Part shown: positions 25,162 through 35,015 of the stretch, in pieces
Position numbering within the stretch: the stretch's first letter is position 1
Layout: every line of letters starts with the position of its first letter
Source: Entomomonas asaccharolytica
Lineage (GTDB): Bacteria > Pseudomonadota > Gammaproteobacteria > Pseudomonadales > Pseudomonadaceae
Direction of reading: 5' to 3'
NCBI RefSeq assembly: GCF_016653615.1
Contig: NZ_CP067393.1
Location: 1,255,673 to 1,319,672, forward strand
Length of the DNA stretch: 64,000 bases
Translations under genes and position numbers: made by a program
Notes under the pieces: model-generated
The model's database searches: none
The model's input: the letters and a program-made list of their open reading frames with translations, nothing else
Told to the model about the DNA's origin: nothing

Positions 25162-25551
25162 CTAGGTTCGACCAGTGGCATTTAGGTCAAAGGATGTTTT
25201 ATATACGGTAAACTTAATATGAGATTGTTGTACTTTATTATAAGTGGGGTATTTAGTTGAGATTCTTCTAGTCGAATATAATTGAGTGTCATCTATACTT
25301 TGCGATATTTGTTGTAGATTATCATCTGTTATTATTATAAATGTCATTTGATAGGGTGTTCCAATAAGTTGCGTAAGAATATGGGTTACAGAAAGCATTA
25401 GAAAAGATGTTGTGCGGCAATAAGCAAACTGGGAGTAACCCTAATATATATTTTTACAATGCATAAGCCAAATTGTAAATAGTATAGCAATAGTGGTCGC
25501 TGATATACACCACTATAACTGGCTACTGTTACCTAATAAAACAGTAGATAG
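25162..25551 (-). pseudogene. decayed tandem copy of the hypothetical membrane protein
   Basis: Read on the minus strand in one frame, this stretch aligns along most of its length with the neighbouring 201-residue protein. Examples are IGTPYQMTFIIITDDNLQQI against IGTPVKITFTISSENDWQQI, and KFTVYKTSFDLNA against QFTVYKTPFRLNG. Upstream of the 78-codon open part (start 25398), similarity continues through TVLLGNSSQL and WCISATTIAILFTIW but is broken by in-frame TAG codons at 25513-25515 (where the neighbour has Trp) and 25441-25443. About three codons are missing between them. The N-terminal third is not recognisable. It is probably non-functional unless the short ORF is translated. Confidence 0.75.
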
Positions 25552-25759
25552 AAGTTTGTATTTATGTTTATAGAAGATTTACTCATGTCATAAGATCCAT
25601 TTCTAAATTACTTAATTAGTTTTTAATTATCACATAAGATATATATTAAATATATACTTGTTAGAATTAGTATATCTACAGGTTTATTATTATAATAGTT
25701 ATTTTATAGGCTTTATATATTAAAGTTATTTTAAAGGATTATTAATATAAAGTTAATGC

Positions 25760-27883
25760 TTAAAAAGCAAACGACACAGTACTACCCACTAGCCAATTTC
25801 TTTTGGCAGCAGGCTCATAAAAATAACCATTTTTTTCATTAACAATAACAGAACCTACATAACGTCGATTCAGTAAATTATCAATTCTTACAAAGCCATT
25901 AATTGTCCAGCGATCACTACTTTTCCATGTATATCCTGTGTAAGCAGAACTAGTGAAGTAGGATGGTGCAGCTTCAGAGTTATCATCTGTTACATAGATT
26001 TTACTCATATATTGACCATCTACACCTATATACCAACCTGTTTCTGGTTGCCATGCGATAGCACCATAGAAGGTTTGTTTAGCAACACCTGGAATAGCGT
26101 TATTACTTCTAATTGAGGTAGAAATATTATCGCGGTAGTAGGCATCTATCCATGTATAAGATACTTGTGTTTTGATATTTTCAGCAAAGTTGTTATTCCA
26201 AGCTAATTCAAAACCATTACGACGTGTTTTGCCACCATTTTTATATGTGGTTCTGCCACCGATACTACCTGCTGTAATAATTTCATCCTTTGTATTGATT
26301 TGGAATAGGCTAGCGCTGAGCATGCCACGGGGTAACATTATTTTAGTACCAAGCTCATAATTATCACTAACAGAAGGACTAAGGCTTAAATTTAACCCTG
26401 CATTACCATCAGGACGATAAGATAATTCAGTAAAAGTAGGGGTTTCAAAGCCTTTAGCATAAGAAGCATAAAGATTAATATCAGAAGTTATGGCATAGCT
26501 TAATGCTGCCATTGGTAATATTCTATGGTAGGTTTTAGAACCACTATCATCACCATTGGATAAATACTTATCATTTGATTTAAAACGAACAGTGCTATAG
26601 CGAACCCCTGTATCTAGTTTCCACTTAGAAGCTAATTGCCATGCGCTTTGGATATAAGGGTCAATATTATAAAGTTTATTGTTTTCTTTACGTCGTAATT
26701 GGCCTTTTTCTCCATAAATAGGATTGCTAGCAGTGCCTATATAGTTTTCATAACCTTTGCGATTATCTTTCATTAAGTCATAAGAAATACCTGAGATTAA
26801 AGTAAAAGGTCGATCAGCTAAACTGAGATGGGATGTCCAGCGTAAATCAACACCACCATAATTACGTTGAAAGTCAATTACACCACCTGCATGACCAGCA
26901 TTTTGTTGCGCACCAAAGGGTATAGATTGATATTGCACATTATCTCTTACCCCATAATAAAGCATGGCCGATAATTGATTATATTCATTTATATTTTGTT
27001 CGTATAAAAAGCCACCTTGGGTTTGTGTGGCTTTTTTACGTGTATCGTATTGTTTTGCTTTATCAGCATTTTTAGGATCATGTTTAAATTGTTGGCGTGT
27101 TACACCTAAAGGGTCTTGAGCTTTTAAATTAACACTGTTAAGTACAAAACTAACTTTACGATCAGGGTCTACTTGCCAGCTAAATTTGGCATTTTGTAAG
27201 TTTTTCTGAGTATCACTATGGTCTCGATAACCAGTGGTTGAAAAGTGGCTACCACTTAATGTGTAATTAAAACTGCCTGTTTCTGTAGGTGTTGTGCCTG
27301 TTCCTTTAACACGATTACGATAGGTGTTAAAACTGCCCATGGCGGTGCTACCTTCAACGGTAGGCCGATCAGAACCATCTTCTGTGAAAATTTGGATGAC
27401 TCCTCCCGAGGAATTACCATACAATGATGAAAAAGGGCCCTTTAATACTTCAATATGGTCAACACTGCCTAAATCAATATTAGAAATTTGCCCTTGGCCA
27501 TCAGGCATTGAAGCAGGTATACCGTCCACATAAATACGTGTCCCTCTAACTCCAAAAGCAGAACGTGCGCCAGCACCACGTATAGATAATCGTAAGTCTT
27601 GCGCATAGTTATTACGATTCTGTATTTGTACCCCTGCAACACCTTGCAGACTTTCAGATAGATTAACTTGTAGCTTACTATCACGAATATCTTTTCCTTC
27701 AATAATATCTACCGAAGCAGGCGTGTCAAACACACTGGTATCAGTACGAGTACTGCTAACTTCTATAGTAGGTAACTGTAAATCATCAGCAGCTACTACA
27801 TAGTCTATTGGTAAAATAATAGGGCATAGTAGATAAATAAAGGTTTTGTTCTTGTTCCGTAATAATTTTTTCATAACATCCAT
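25760..27883 (-). CDS. pqqU: TonB-dependent outer-membrane receptor, PqqU (YncD)-like
   Basis: The 707-residue receptor has a signal peptide, a plug domain with LSIRGAGARSAFGVRG, YVDGIPASMPDGQGQISNID and VLKGPFSSLYGNSSGG, and a beta-barrel ending in phenylalanine (VGSTVSFAF). Stretches such as YDTRKKATQTQGG, SYRPDGNAGLNLSLSPS, GGRTTYKNGGKTRR and RYVGSVIVNEKNGYFYEP are those of E. coli YncD/PqqU, the PQQ importer. It follows oprB by 6 nt and belongs to a gcd-oprB-receptor operon, which supports PQQ uptake for the two quinoprotein dehydrogenases beside it. The start could also be the ATG three codons later. The 208 bases downstream (25552-25759) show no clear terminator. Confidence 0.88.
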   Translation of the reverse strand: MDVMKKLLRNKNKTFIYLLCPIILPIDYVVAADDLQLPTIEVSSTRTDTSVFDTPASVDIIEGKDIRDSKLQVNLSESLQGVAGVQIQNRNNYAQDLRLSIRGAGARSAFGVRGTRIYVDGIPASMPDGQGQISNIDLGSVDHIEVLKGPFSSLYGNSSGGVIQIFTEDGSDRPTVEGSTAMGSFNTYRNRVKGTGTTPTETGSFNYTLSGSHFSTTGYRDHSDTQKNLQNAKFSWQVDPDRKVSFVLNSVNLKAQDPLGVTRQQFKHDPKNADKAKQYDTRKKATQTQGGFLYEQNINEYNQLSAMLYYGVRDNVQYQSIPFGAQQNAGHAGGVIDFQRNYGGVDLRWTSHLSLADRPFTLISGISYDLMKDNRKGYENYIGTASNPIYGEKGQLRRKENNKLYNIDPYIQSAWQLASKWKLDTGVRYSTVRFKSNDKYLSNGDDSGSKTYHRILPMAALSYAITSDINLYASYAKGFETPTFTELSYRPDGNAGLNLSLSPSVSDNYELGTKIMLPRGMLSASLFQINTKDEIITAGSIGGRTTYKNGGKTRRNGFELAWNNNFAENIKTQVSYTWIDAYYRDNISTSIRSNNAIPGVAKQTFYGAIAWQPETGWYIGVDGQYMSKIYVTDDNSEAAPSYFTSSAYTGYTWKSSDRWTINGFVRIDNLLNRRYVGSVIVNEKNGYFYEPAAKRNWLVGSTVSFAF

Positions 27884-27889
27884 TAAACT

Positions 27890-29269
27890 TTAAAATTTAG
27901 ATCTAATCTCTAAGCCACCTACTACAGCATTGCGGACATGTGTTACGCCGCCAGGATTTTTAACATATTGAAGATTGGGACGCACAGACAGCCATTTAGC
28001 TATATCAAATGCATAATAAAGCTCTGTGTTATATTCTGTCCTTTGGATAGGTGTGTAACTGGGGTTGTCATAGCCTATCATGCCATTATTAGCTTGATAA
28101 ATAGCATTAGCTAGCTGTTGTCCTCGTCTTGCTCTCGATCCAGCATCAATCCTTGTTATCGCTAGCCCTAAGCTGTCTTTTGGGCGAAAGTCAAAAGGCC
28201 CTTTATAAATCCCACCAATAAACTGACTGTTGGTAATAACATTGGTATTTCTATCATGCATACTTAAGCCAGCAAATAGCACTAAACCTCTAGAAGTATC
28301 TTTGCCGTAAGAGGTAATTTGTTGTTGACCCAATAGCCACCAAGCATGCCTACTACCTCTACTTTTTGGTTGGTTGCCTGTTATTGCTATAGGTGAACCA
28401 AATTCATCTTTATAAACATCATCTTGATTAGCAGATGTATAGAAATAACCAGCCCTGTATTCTCCTGGCAAACCATTTTCACCCAGTTTAGGTGTCCAAA
28501 TAAATTCCATAGGGAATAAGGCACCCCGACCACCGCTGCCATTTAATTTAAAGCCATTACTTTTTTCTAATAAAGAAGGATTTTGTTCAAACGCACCTAT
28601 TTGGAAAGCAAGTTCAGGTGTGAAGTTATATTTTATGTTAGCCGCCCATTGGCCAATAGGGCCGTTATACCAAGAGTTTGTCCAGTTACCCACTTGTGAA
28701 CCACAAAAGGCTAAATTTTGAAATTCGCAACCTAAAGCAGCAAAGGTATTAAAATCATCTCCAACCCCATAACGACCTGCTTTAATAATCAAGCGATCAA
28801 AGAATTTTTGTTGATACCATAAATGACTAAGGCGAACGGTTTGTCCTCTACCATAAATTTCTTGAGTATTCGAAAATTGTCCTGTTCGAGGATCGGATAG
28901 GCGGTCGCCTGATAATGATCTACCATTACGTGATGTTATCATTGTTTGAAATTCAGCGTTGGGTAACCCTAGGATTTTCTCTAAGTCTAAATGGCTTACT
29001 AATGTCCACTGATCAGCATAACGTGCAGTACGATCATTATTGTAGCCACCGCCTAAATTGGCAGATGCCTCAGATAAATATTCAAAAGAAAACTGATAAC
29101 CTTTGGCTTCTAAATCTGAACGAACACCGCCCCAATCTCCTAGCATCCAAGGAGAGTCTATATCAAATGGTTTAGCCTGAGCAATTGGGCTAAAAAGAAC
29201 AGTATGTAATCCTATTGCGACTAATGTTTTTACTAGGTAATTATTAGTTTTTTGCGGTATAGGTATCAT
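27890..29269 (-). CDS. oprB: OprB-family carbohydrate porin
   Basis: The 459-residue outer-membrane protein has a signal peptide ending near AIAQAKPF, the OprB start motif SPWMLGDWGGVRSDLEAKGY and a C-terminal aromatic residue (GGLEIRSKF). The central region (YQQKFFDRLIIKAGRYGVGDDFN, AALGCEFQNLAFCGSQ) matches carbohydrate-selective porins that admit glucose. It is located between gcd and the PqqU-like receptor with small gaps, so it supplies glucose to the periplasmic dehydrogenase. The two cysteines in EFQNLAFCGSQ are typical of the family. Confidence 0.9.
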   Translation of the reverse strand: MIPIPQKTNNYLVKTLVAIGLHTVLFSPIAQAKPFDIDSPWMLGDWGGVRSDLEAKGYQFSFEYLSEASANLGGGYNNDRTARYADQWTLVSHLDLEKILGLPNAEFQTMITSRNGRSLSGDRLSDPRTGQFSNTQEIYGRGQTVRLSHLWYQQKFFDRLIIKAGRYGVGDDFNTFAALGCEFQNLAFCGSQVGNWTNSWYNGPIGQWAANIKYNFTPELAFQIGAFEQNPSLLEKSNGFKLNGSGGRGALFPMEFIWTPKLGENGLPGEYRAGYFYTSANQDDVYKDEFGSPIAITGNQPKSRGSRHAWWLLGQQQITSYGKDTSRGLVLFAGLSMHDRNTNVITNSQFIGGIYKGPFDFRPKDSLGLAITRIDAGSRARRGQQLANAIYQANNGMIGYDNPSYTPIQRTEYNTELYYAFDIAKWLSVRPNLQYVKNPGGVTHVRNAVVGGLEIRSKF

Positions 29270-29295
29270 AATGTCCCTTTTAGTATCAATTTAAT

Positions 29296-31740
29296 TTAGT
29301 CATTGGTTTCTGGTAAGGCGTAAGCAATAATATAGTCGCTGAGTTTAGAACCAAAAGAACCATGACCACCCACCACTAATACAACATATTGACGACCATC
29401 TTTACCTTTGTAAGTCATTGGTGTTGCTTGACCACCAGCAGGTAGCCTTGCTTTCCATAATTCTTTACCGTTTGCAACATTGTAACCACGAATATATTGA
29501 TCTAGTGTGCCACTCATAAAGGCAACACCACCTGCTGTTGTAATAGGGCCACCCATGGCAGGTACTCCTACTGGGAAAGCCATAGGAATAATGGGTGTAC
29601 TATCGCGTGAAGTACCATTATGGTGTTTCCAAACAACAGAGTAGTCAGTTAAGCTAATGCCAGCAATATCTCCCCAAGATGGTGCTTGGCAAGGGAAGCC
29701 TAATTTAGATAGGAAGGGGTGCATAATGACGGCATAAGGTGCCCCTTTATTAAGTTGTAATCCTTGTCCTTCAGACGCTTTTTTAGCATTATCAGCAAGT
29801 TCTGATGCAGGTACAAGTTGTGAAACAAAGGCCATGTAATTAGCAGGTGTAAAAATAAGTTGTCTTTCAGGGTCTATTGCAATGCCCATCCAATTAAATA
29901 TACCCACATTGCCTGGATAGATAAGGCTACCTTGTAAAGAAGGCGGTGTATATTGTCCTTCATAACGCAATGATTTAAAACCAACCCGACAAACTAATTG
30001 ATCGAAAGGCGTAGCACCCCACATGTCTTTTTCAGTTAAATTGGGGGGTAATAAGTTAAGTGCTGACCTTGGTTGAGTTTTTGAAACCCAATCACCTTCA
30101 ACTGCACCTTGTGGTGTTTCGATATCGTGGATAGGAACAATCGGCTCGCCTGTTTTACGATTTAATACATATAAACTACCTTGTTTGGTAGGTTGTATTA
30201 CCGCAGGTTCAACGCCAAGTTTAGTTTGTAAGTCTATTAATACAGGTTGTGCAGGTACATCCATATCCCATAGATCATGGCGCGTAAATTGATAGTTCCA
30301 ACGAACTTTACCTGTGTCTATATCTAGCGCTACAATGCCAGCACTGTACTTTTCAGCACCTGCGGTACGATCTGCACCATATTGATCAGGCGTTTGATTA
30401 CCCATAGGCAGGTAAACCATGCCTAATTTTTCATCAGCACTCATTACAGTCCATACATTAGCTGAGTTGCGAGGGTATATTTCTCCTTCAGCAATAGGTT
30501 CTGTTTTGTCAGGTTGAGTACTATCCCAATTCCATACTAGATGACCATCATATATATCAAAGGCTCTAATAACCCCTGATGGTTCATCGATAGACTCATC
30601 ATCGGTAACGTGAGCGCCTACAATAATTAAATTACGTGTAACAACTGCGGGTGAGGTTGGATAGTAGCCACCTGGAGTAAATGGACCAATATTTTTAGTT
30701 AAATCCACAGAACCATCATCACCAAAATCGGTACACATTTCTCCTGTATCGGCATTAAGAGCAATTAAGCGTGCGTCGGCGGTAGGTAAAATAATACGAC
30801 GTGGACAAGAACTATTTTTAACTTTCTCAACAATAGCGTTATCAATACTGTTCGCAGCGGTTAAATCGTTATCTTCGGTAGTTTCTTGATCTTGTGATAA
30901 ATAGGTATCAGCATCATAGTAAGAAACACCACGGCAAGTCATATGAGCCCAGCCAGCAAAATTTTCAGCACCTTCTAAACTGATTTGTGGGTCATATTCC
31001 CAGCGGGTTTTACCTGTTTCTGGTTCTAAAGCTAAAACTCTGCTATGGGGAGTACAAGCATAAAGCAGGCCATTAACTTTTAATGGTGTATTTTCATTAG
31101 TAATTTCTACAGGATCTCCTGTAGTAGGCTTATCACCTGTTTGAATACGCCATACTTCTTGTAAATGATGAATATTCTCAGGTGTGATTTGATCAAGAGA
31201 AGAGTAGTGTAGACCCGCGTTAGTACCACCATAAGCTATCCAATCATCACTTGCCACCTGGTCAGGGTTAATATAGTTTGCTTTTGGGTTATCTATTACA
31301 CCTGTAATAGTGGTTTTAGGGTCGGTAAAAAGTGGTGCTATGATAGTAATGGCGCTAAACACTACCGCGATACTAAGTAAAATAGGTAATTTAGGTTTTT
31401 TAGTATTTATCTGTAAGGGTTTCCACCACCATGGCAATAACAGTACTACCCCTAGTACAAACCACACCCATAAACGTGGTACGACCAATTGCCACCAGTC
31501 TAAACCTACTTCCCACAATCCCCAGCAAGTAGAACCTAGTAAAAATAAAGCAAATAAGATAAGGGCTTCTTCATGATTAAGCGCAATTAAAATACCCGTA
31601 GCAATTAACGTAATACCTGCAATTAGATAATAGTAAGAGCCACCTAATGAGACAAGGTCGATACCACCGATGGACAAAAATAATCCCATCAGAATGAAGA
31701 TTATCCCTGTGGCTATCAGTAATTTATTTTTGCTAAACAT
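29296..31740 (-). CDS. gcd: membrane-bound PQQ-dependent glucose dehydrogenase
   Basis: The 814-residue enzyme oxidises glucose to gluconolactone in the periplasm and reduces ubiquinone. Residues 1-150 contain five hydrophobic helices, and the rest is the eight-bladed quinoprotein propeller. PQQ-domain stretches include DDWIAYGGTNAGLHYSSLDQI, WDMDVPAQPVLIDL and the C-terminal VVLVVGGHGSFGSKLSDYIIAYALP. No pqqABCDE genes occur in the window, so the cofactor may be imported. It is the first gene of an apparent operon with oprB and the PqqU-like receptor. Confidence 0.94.
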   Translation of the reverse strand: MFSKNKLLIATGIIFILMGLFLSIGGIDLVSLGGSYYYLIAGITLIATGILIALNHEEALILFALFLLGSTCWGLWEVGLDWWQLVVPRLWVWFVLGVVLLLPWWWKPLQINTKKPKLPILLSIAVVFSAITIIAPLFTDPKTTITGVIDNPKANYINPDQVASDDWIAYGGTNAGLHYSSLDQITPENIHHLQEVWRIQTGDKPTTGDPVEITNENTPLKVNGLLYACTPHSRVLALEPETGKTRWEYDPQISLEGAENFAGWAHMTCRGVSYYDADTYLSQDQETTEDNDLTAANSIDNAIVEKVKNSSCPRRIILPTADARLIALNADTGEMCTDFGDDGSVDLTKNIGPFTPGGYYPTSPAVVTRNLIIVGAHVTDDESIDEPSGVIRAFDIYDGHLVWNWDSTQPDKTEPIAEGEIYPRNSANVWTVMSADEKLGMVYLPMGNQTPDQYGADRTAGAEKYSAGIVALDIDTGKVRWNYQFTRHDLWDMDVPAQPVLIDLQTKLGVEPAVIQPTKQGSLYVLNRKTGEPIVPIHDIETPQGAVEGDWVSKTQPRSALNLLPPNLTEKDMWGATPFDQLVCRVGFKSLRYEGQYTPPSLQGSLIYPGNVGIFNWMGIAIDPERQLIFTPANYMAFVSQLVPASELADNAKKASEGQGLQLNKGAPYAVIMHPFLSKLGFPCQAPSWGDIAGISLTDYSVVWKHHNGTSRDSTPIIPMAFPVGVPAMGGPITTAGGVAFMSGTLDQYIRGYNVANGKELWKARLPAGGQATPMTYKGKDGRQYVVLVVGGHGSFGSKLSDYIIAYALPETND

Positions 31741-31935
31741 TTATTAACCTTCATAAGTTAGTTTGATTTTCTGAAAGGGGGAAAATGATAAATTCAATTT
31801 ATACTGTAATGATGCTCAGAAATTGAAGGTATTTAAGCGTGTTATTAAAAAACAGTAAATTAACAATAAGTAGCAATTAAAATTTGATTATGCTAGAGAA
31901 CTTTATCATTGTTTTGCTGTATCTATTTGGGCAAT

Positions 31936-31961
31936 AAAAAGCCAGTTTATCACTGGCTTTT
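31936..31961 (-). terminator. Rho-independent terminator after the soluble glucose dehydrogenase gene
   Basis: AAAAGCCAGT (31937-31946) pairs with ACTGGCTTTT (31952-31961) around TTATC, and the minus strand continues with a further T. It lies 19 nt past the stop of the soluble dehydrogenase. The remaining 31741-31930 region should hold the gcd promoter. Confidence 0.88.
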
Positions 31962-31980
31962 CAACTAAAATGAAAATGAT

Positions 31981-33378
31981 TTATATCTTATTAGGGTCAT
32001 ACTCAAATTTAAGAATAGAACCTGGATTAGCTAATTTTTCAGTAGGCCTACCATTTTCATCTAAAACGGAACCTGTGGAATCTGTAGCAATATAGATTGT
32101 TTTTCCATCTGGACTTACTCTTGCTACCCTGTAACGATTAATAGTATGGAAATAAACCTTAATATCTCCTTGGGGTTGAGCTTTGTCCTGACTAAGAGGC
32201 AGTTTATATAAAGTACCATTTTTTAAAGAGGTAACTAATAAGCTGTTTTGCCAACTTGTAATAGCTCCTTTAGTGGGATAGTAAGTAATACTGGCTGGCG
32301 CTATGGTTGGCCAGCATAAATAAGGTTCACTACTACAATTACCATCGGTAAAGTTATAGCCATCACGCACCGTATAGAAAGTTTTAACAGGCGGTACAAA
32401 GTTATCTGCGTGCCATGCACTTTCTTTTTGCGTAGGTACTCCATCTGGAATTACATTAGGATCGTATTTGATATTTTCACAATCATCTGCTTTAGACCAG
32501 TTAGCATAAACGTAGGCGTTATCATCTTGGAAGCCAGCAACATGTGGCCAACCATAATTACCACCTGCTTTTAATAAATTAATTTCGTCGTCACTGGAAG
32601 GGCCTTGTTCACTTGAATAAAGGTATTGATCTACAAATACCAGTCCTTGTGGATTTCTATGGCCATAAGTGAAAATATGGCTCTTTACTCCATTAATCTT
32701 AGGGTTATCGTCTGGAATGCTGCCATCTGGGTTAATACGAAAAACTTTACCCAAATAGTTTTTATAATCTTTATTTTTTATTTCTGCCACGCTGGGAATG
32801 TTTTGTGCAGCTATAGGCTTACAATAGTTACCCCATTGGTTATGGCCTAATTCTCCTTTAGATAAATAGAGCTTACCATCAGGGCCAAATAACAGACGGC
32901 CACCTTGATGATCATTACCTGCTGGTATACCTTCAATAATGGTATGGGGATTAATTAATTGTTCTTTATTAGCGTTCCAATCTAAACGCACAACTTTCTC
33001 TAACTCATCACCTTTATCATTTTTATAGGTATAGGCAACATATACTTGCCCTTTGTTAGCTGTCATATCAGGAGAAAAGGCCATGCCTAAAATACCTTCA
33101 TGCTGTGGTCCAACAAATACTTCATCGATAGTGGCGGCTACTTTTTTAGCACCTGTTTGGGGATCAACACGAGTAATACGTTTACCATGACGTTCGGTTA
33201 CCCATAACATATTGTCATGACCCCATAACATTTCCCAAGGTTCATCTAAATTAGTTGTTAACACTGTTCCTTTAAATGGTTCGGCAGTTGCTATGGTTGC
33301 TTTCTCAGCACTCCATGCGAATGGACTACAAGTTAGAACAATTGCAGCAGAAATGCCTATAACAGTATTCTTTTTCAT
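31981..33378 (-). CDS. gdhB: soluble PQQ-dependent sugar (glucose) dehydrogenase
   Basis: This 465-residue protein has an N-terminal signal peptide (cleavage near AWSA) and the six-bladed sGDH fold of Acinetobacter calcoaceticus. The catalytic histidine region NDHQGGRLLFGPDGKLY, the GHRNPQGLVF and SSEQGPSSDDEINLLKAGGNYGW calcium/PQQ-binding stretches and YICWPTIAPAS equivalents are visible. It would oxidise aldoses in the periplasm in parallel with Gcd. It is transcribed separately, with its own terminator, upstream of gcd. Confidence 0.92.
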   Translation of the reverse strand: MKKNTVIGISAAIVLTCSPFAWSAEKATIATAEPFKGTVLTTNLDEPWEMLWGHDNMLWVTERHGKRITRVDPQTGAKKVAATIDEVFVGPQHEGILGMAFSPDMTANKGQVYVAYTYKNDKGDELEKVVRLDWNANKEQLINPHTIIEGIPAGNDHQGGRLLFGPDGKLYLSKGELGHNQWGNYCKPIAAQNIPSVAEIKNKDYKNYLGKVFRINPDGSIPDDNPKINGVKSHIFTYGHRNPQGLVFVDQYLYSSEQGPSSDDEINLLKAGGNYGWPHVAGFQDDNAYVYANWSKADDCENIKYDPNVIPDGVPTQKESAWHADNFVPPVKTFYTVRDGYNFTDGNCSSEPYLCWPTIAPASITYYPTKGAITSWQNSLLVTSLKNGTLYKLPLSQDKAQPQGDIKVYFHTINRYRVARVSPDGKTIYIATDSTGSVLDENGRPTEKLANPGSILKFEYDPNKI

Positions 33379-33486
33379 AAGATATTCTCTTGTTTAGGTA
33401 GTTATACCCTAACAAAATATATAAAGCAGAAACTGCAAACAATTATCAATTGGGTTGATAGCCATGCCATGAAATATTAGTTTTAT

Positions 33487-34167
33487 TTAAATTGCTTCAT
33501 TATCAAACCCAGTAAAAGTTGTGAAATTAGTAACGGGTTCACGTTCAGTTATTAACTGGTTTTCAGGAGCATTACTGTCCTCATAACCTAACGCCATTCC
33601 ACATACCAAAATATCATCTTCTGCTATGGGTATATAAGGACGAATAGCTTGATGAAAATTAGCAAAGGCTGCTTGAATACATGTATCTAACCCATAACCT
33701 TTCGCAGTTAATACAATATTTTCAATAAATATACCTAGATCAAGATAGCTGCCTGTAGCCATACGCTTATTAAGGCTAAAAAATAACCCAATGGGTGCAT
33801 CAAAAAATATGAAATTACGTAACATTTGTTGATTGCGTGCTTGTGTATCTTCACGTTTAATGCCCAATGTATCATAAAGGGCATAACCCACTTGGCGGCG
33901 GCGGGTTTTATAGGGCTCAAACCAATCTTCTGGATAGTATTGGTATTGAGGGCTAGCTTCTCCCTGTTTGGCAGCAGTAAGTATTGATTGGCTGATTTGT
34001 TGTTTAACTTTTCCAGTCACAACATGCACATGCCATGGTTGAATATTACTACCGCTGGGTGCGCGGCTGGCAATTTGTAATATATGTTTTATGGTTTCTT
34101 GAGCAACCTGTTTTGGCAGAAAACGCCTAACTGATTTTCTGCTTAGAATAGCGTCATGAACATGCAT
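33487..34167 (-). CDS. nitroreductase family flavoprotein
   Basis: The 226-residue protein has the FMN-dependent nitroreductase layout: SRKSVRRFLPKQV at the N-terminus, ASRAPSGSNIQPWHVHVV (residues 33-50) and a C-terminal DDILVCGMALGYED. It would reduce nitroaromatics, quinones or other acceptors with NAD(P)H; the natural substrate is unknown. It follows the enoyl-CoA hydratase gene after 41 nt, so the two may be co-transcribed, but no functional link is evident. Confidence 0.87.
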   Translation of the reverse strand: MHVHDAILSRKSVRRFLPKQVAQETIKHILQIASRAPSGSNIQPWHVHVVTGKVKQQISQSILTAAKQGEASPQYQYYPEDWFEPYKTRRRQVGYALYDTLGIKREDTQARNQQMLRNFIFFDAPIGLFFSLNKRMATGSYLDLGIFIENIVLTAKGYGLDTCIQAAFANFHQAIRPYIPIAEDDILVCGMALGYEDSNAPENQLITEREPVTNFTTFTGFDNEAI

Positions 34168-34208
34168 AAAAACTCCTTATTATTTGGATAGTAGAGTAGC
34201 GTGTGTAT

Positions 34209-35003
34209 TTATTGTTTTACCCAGTGAGGAGAGCGTTTCTCTAAAAAGGCATGTAATCCTTCTTGTCCTTCTTTACTTACTCGAATTTTAGCGATGGCTT
34301 CTTCTGTATAACGTCTTAATTCAGGTGTAATTTCAGCCGTACCAATTTCTGCAAAAAGTTGTTTGCTTGCTACTTGGGCTGCAGGGCTATTTTGTAAGAG
34401 CTGAGTAATCCATTTTTCGGTGAGTGTTGAAAGTTCTTCAGCAGGACAAGATTGCTGGAGTAGTCCTAATTCAGTTGCGCGTTTACCGTTAAAACGTTTT
34501 GCGGTTAAGGAGTAGCTAAGAGCCGCTCTTTTTCCCATGCAACGTATAATAAAGGGGCTCATAGTAGCAGGGATTAAGCCAATGCGCACTTCAGAAAGGC
34601 AAAAGCTAGCATTATCTGCGCCAATTGCCATATCACAACAAGCAACAAGACCTACTGCACCACCAAAGGCAGCACCTTGAACAACCGCTAAGGTTGGTTT
34701 TGGTAAGTGATAGAGTTGATAGAACAATTCTGATAGTAGTTGGGCATCTTTTAAGTTACCTGTTAAATCCAGATTAATAGACTCTTGCATCCACTTTAAA
34801 TCACCACCACTGCAAAAGTGTTTTCCTTTGCTACGTATTACTAACAATCTAACCTTTGGATCAGAAGAAACTTGTTTAAATGCTGTGGTTAATTCATTAA
34901 TAAAATCTGCATTGAGGGCATTATTTCGTTCTGGTCTATTTAACCAGAGTGTTGCTACATTACGATTATCTATTTCTAATTGTAGGTAGTTAAATGCTGT
35001 CAT
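34209..35003 (-). CDS. enoyl-CoA hydratase/isomerase, methylglutaconyl- or carboxygeranoyl-CoA hydratase-like
   Basis: This crotonase-fold protein (264 residues) has oxyanion-hole stretches HFCSGGDLKWMQE and GAAFGGAVGLVACCDMAI with the acidic residue in FCLSEVRIGLIPA. The GGDLKWM signature is like LiuC/AtuE hydratases of leucine or terpenoid degradation. I choose the ATG at 35001-35003, with GGAG 7 nt upstream, instead of an upstream ATG at 35018. The rest of a leucine or acyclic-terpene pathway is not in the window, so the true substrate is uncertain; it might serve the acyl-CoA block 15 kb away. Confidence 0.82.
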   Translation of the reverse strand: MTAFNYLQLEIDNRNVATLWLNRPERNNALNADFINELTTAFKQVSSDPKVRLLVIRSKGKHFCSGGDLKWMQESINLDLTGNLKDAQLLSELFYQLYHLPKPTLAVVQGAAFGGAVGLVACCDMAIGADNASFCLSEVRIGLIPATMSPFIIRCMGKRAALSYSLTAKRFNGKRATELGLLQQSCPAEELSTLTEKWITQLLQNSPAAQVASKQLFAEIGTAEITPELRRYTEEAIAKIRVSKEGQEGLHAFLEKRSPHWVKQ

Positions 35004-35015
35004 TATTTTCTCCTT

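Noticed and set aside
25453-25547. Three consecutive 8-bp stem-loops (25453-25479, 25490-25516, 25523-25547), possibly an ncRNA.
   Set aside because: The stretch aligns in frame with the neighbouring membrane protein, so it is decayed coding sequence; AT-rich repeats of this size are expected by chance.
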